Positions 39,212 to 39,770 of a stretch of DNA of 39,770 nucleotides are shown piece after piece; the first letter of the stretch is position 1, and each line of letters opens with the position of its first letter. This DNA comes from Reyranella sp. (lineage in GTDB: Bacteria; Pseudomonadota; Alphaproteobacteria; Reyranellales; Reyranellaceae). The notes under the pieces were generated by a model. It did not search any database, had not been told where the DNA came from, and saw only the letters and a list, made by a program, of their open reading frames with translations. The position numbers and the translations under genes were made by a program. The DNA lies in assembly GCF_004296935.1 (NCBI RefSeq), contig NZ_SCVH01000126.1:1-39770 (forward strand). The letters are read 5' to 3'.

Positions 39212-39770
39212 ATGAGCACAACGCTAGACATCGTCCGAATCCCCGTCCTGAGCGACAATTACGTGTGGTTGATGCGCGAGCCCCAGAGCGGGGCGGTCGG
39301 CGTCGTCGACCCGGCCGTGGCCGGGCCGATCCTCGCCGAGGCGGAAAAACGCCGCTGGAAAATCACGCACATCCTCAATACCCACCACCACGGTGATCAC
39401 GTCGGCGGCAATCTCGAGATCAAGAAGGCGACCGGCTGCACCATCGTCGGCCCGCGGCGCGACCGGGCGCGCATCCCCGGCATCGACGTCGAGGTCGACG
39501 ACGGCGACCGCTACCGCTTCGGCGAGGCCGAGGCCGAGGTCTTCTTCATCCCGGGTCACACGTCTGGCCACATCGCCTACGCCTTCCGCGACCAGAAGGC
39601 GCTGTTCTGTGGCGACACGATCTTTGCGCTGGGTTGCGGCCGGATGTTCGAGGGCACGCCGCAGCAGTTCTGGACGTCGCTCAGCCGGCTGCGTGCGCTG
39701 TCCGACGACATGCGCGTCTATTGCGCCCACGAATACACCCAGTCCAACGCCCGCTTTGCCATCACGGTCG
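39212..39770 (+). CDS. gloB: Hydroxyacylglutathione hydrolase (glyoxalase II), truncated by window end
   Basis: The first 186 residues of an MBL-fold thiolesterase that hydrolyses S-lactoylglutathione. The metal motif THHHGDHVGG is present, together with IPGHTSGHIAY, CGDTIFALGCGRMFEGTPQQFW and VYCAHEYTQSN, all diagnostic of glyoxalase II. The start ATG at 39212 begins MSTTLDIVRIPVLSDNYVW, a typical N-terminus. The C-terminal glutathione-binding domain lies beyond 39770. Confidence 0.95.
   Translation, partial: MSTTLDIVRIPVLSDNYVWLMREPQSGAVGVVDPAVAGPILAEAEKRRWKITHILNTHHHGDHVGGNLEIKKATGCTIVGPRRDRARIPGIDVEVDDGDRYRFGEAEAEVFFIPGHTSGHIAYAFRDQKALFCGDTIFALGCGRMFEGTPQQFWTSLSRLRALSDDMRVYCAHEYTQSNARFAITV

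Overview
This is a GC-rich, gene-dense chromosomal window from an alphaproteobacterium. A RegB/RegA redox pair, a SAM-II riboswitch ahead of metX-metW, the hisC-tyrA-chorismate mutase cluster, the many amidohydrolase and liv-type genes, and the frequent 4-base start/stop overlaps all point there. A soil or aquatic Rhodospirillales/Reyranella-like genome is my inference, not something proved by the sequence. I see no rRNA, CRISPR array, intact insertion sequence or intact prophage.

Layout. 1-2115: three + strand genes forming a TPR / GspG-pseudopilin-like / TPR-like exported module, the first cut by the window edge. 2227-3845: small - strand genes (hydrolase remnant, STAS-like protein, membrane protein, Cys-rich secreted protein). 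3943-7196: divergent amidohydrolases with an AhpD-like partner. 7204-7310: a large palindromic repeat. 7311-11920: a LacI regulator divergent from a dipeptide-type solute-binding protein, an alpha/beta hydrolase and an aldo-keto reductase; two near-identical LacI-type operators lie between. 11977-13083: a TetR-SRPBCC operon with a perfect 20-bp operator palindrome. 13084-14243: a gene-poor, degenerate stretch with a 31-bp-arm palindrome. 14244-16364: a UGA-containing glycine-reductase-B-like selenoprotein coupled to an ODP/diiron metallo-beta-lactamase-fold gene, with a TPR protein upstream. 16430-19370: serine hydrolase, alpha/beta hydrolase and Asp-box propeller operon.

19419-26298 is a + strand run: pyrC, a Nudix hydrolase, regB, regA and a very compact liv-type ABC transporter. 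Its LivM and LivG domains are fused, the LivG domain lacks the ABC signature, and no binding protein is present. 26313-28934 holds a DpgC-like crotonase-fold oxygenase, tRNA-Gly(CCC) and an acyl-CoA dehydrogenase. 28935-30907 holds a Cys/Met-metabolism PLP enzyme and a TetR regulator. 30917-34346 is an aromatic/histidine operon (chorismate mutase/PDT-like, hisC, tyrA, ChaC-like). 34459-36358 is a SAM-II riboswitch with an intrinsic terminator controlling metX-metW. 36362-39125 holds GNAT, YbaK-like, NAD(P)-oxidoreductase and methyltransferase genes, and 39212-39770 the start of gloB.

The most striking locus is the selenoprotein. An in-frame UGA interrupts a glycine/sarcosine/betaine-reductase-B-like protein at a U-P-V-C motif, and a SECIS-shaped hairpin lies directly downstream. 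Its stop codon overlaps the start of a diiron-type MBL gene, which suggests a two-protein redox unit. Second is the contracted liv transporter next to RegBA. Third is a family of nested palindromic intergenic repeats, one of which supplies the C-terminus of a GNAT protein.
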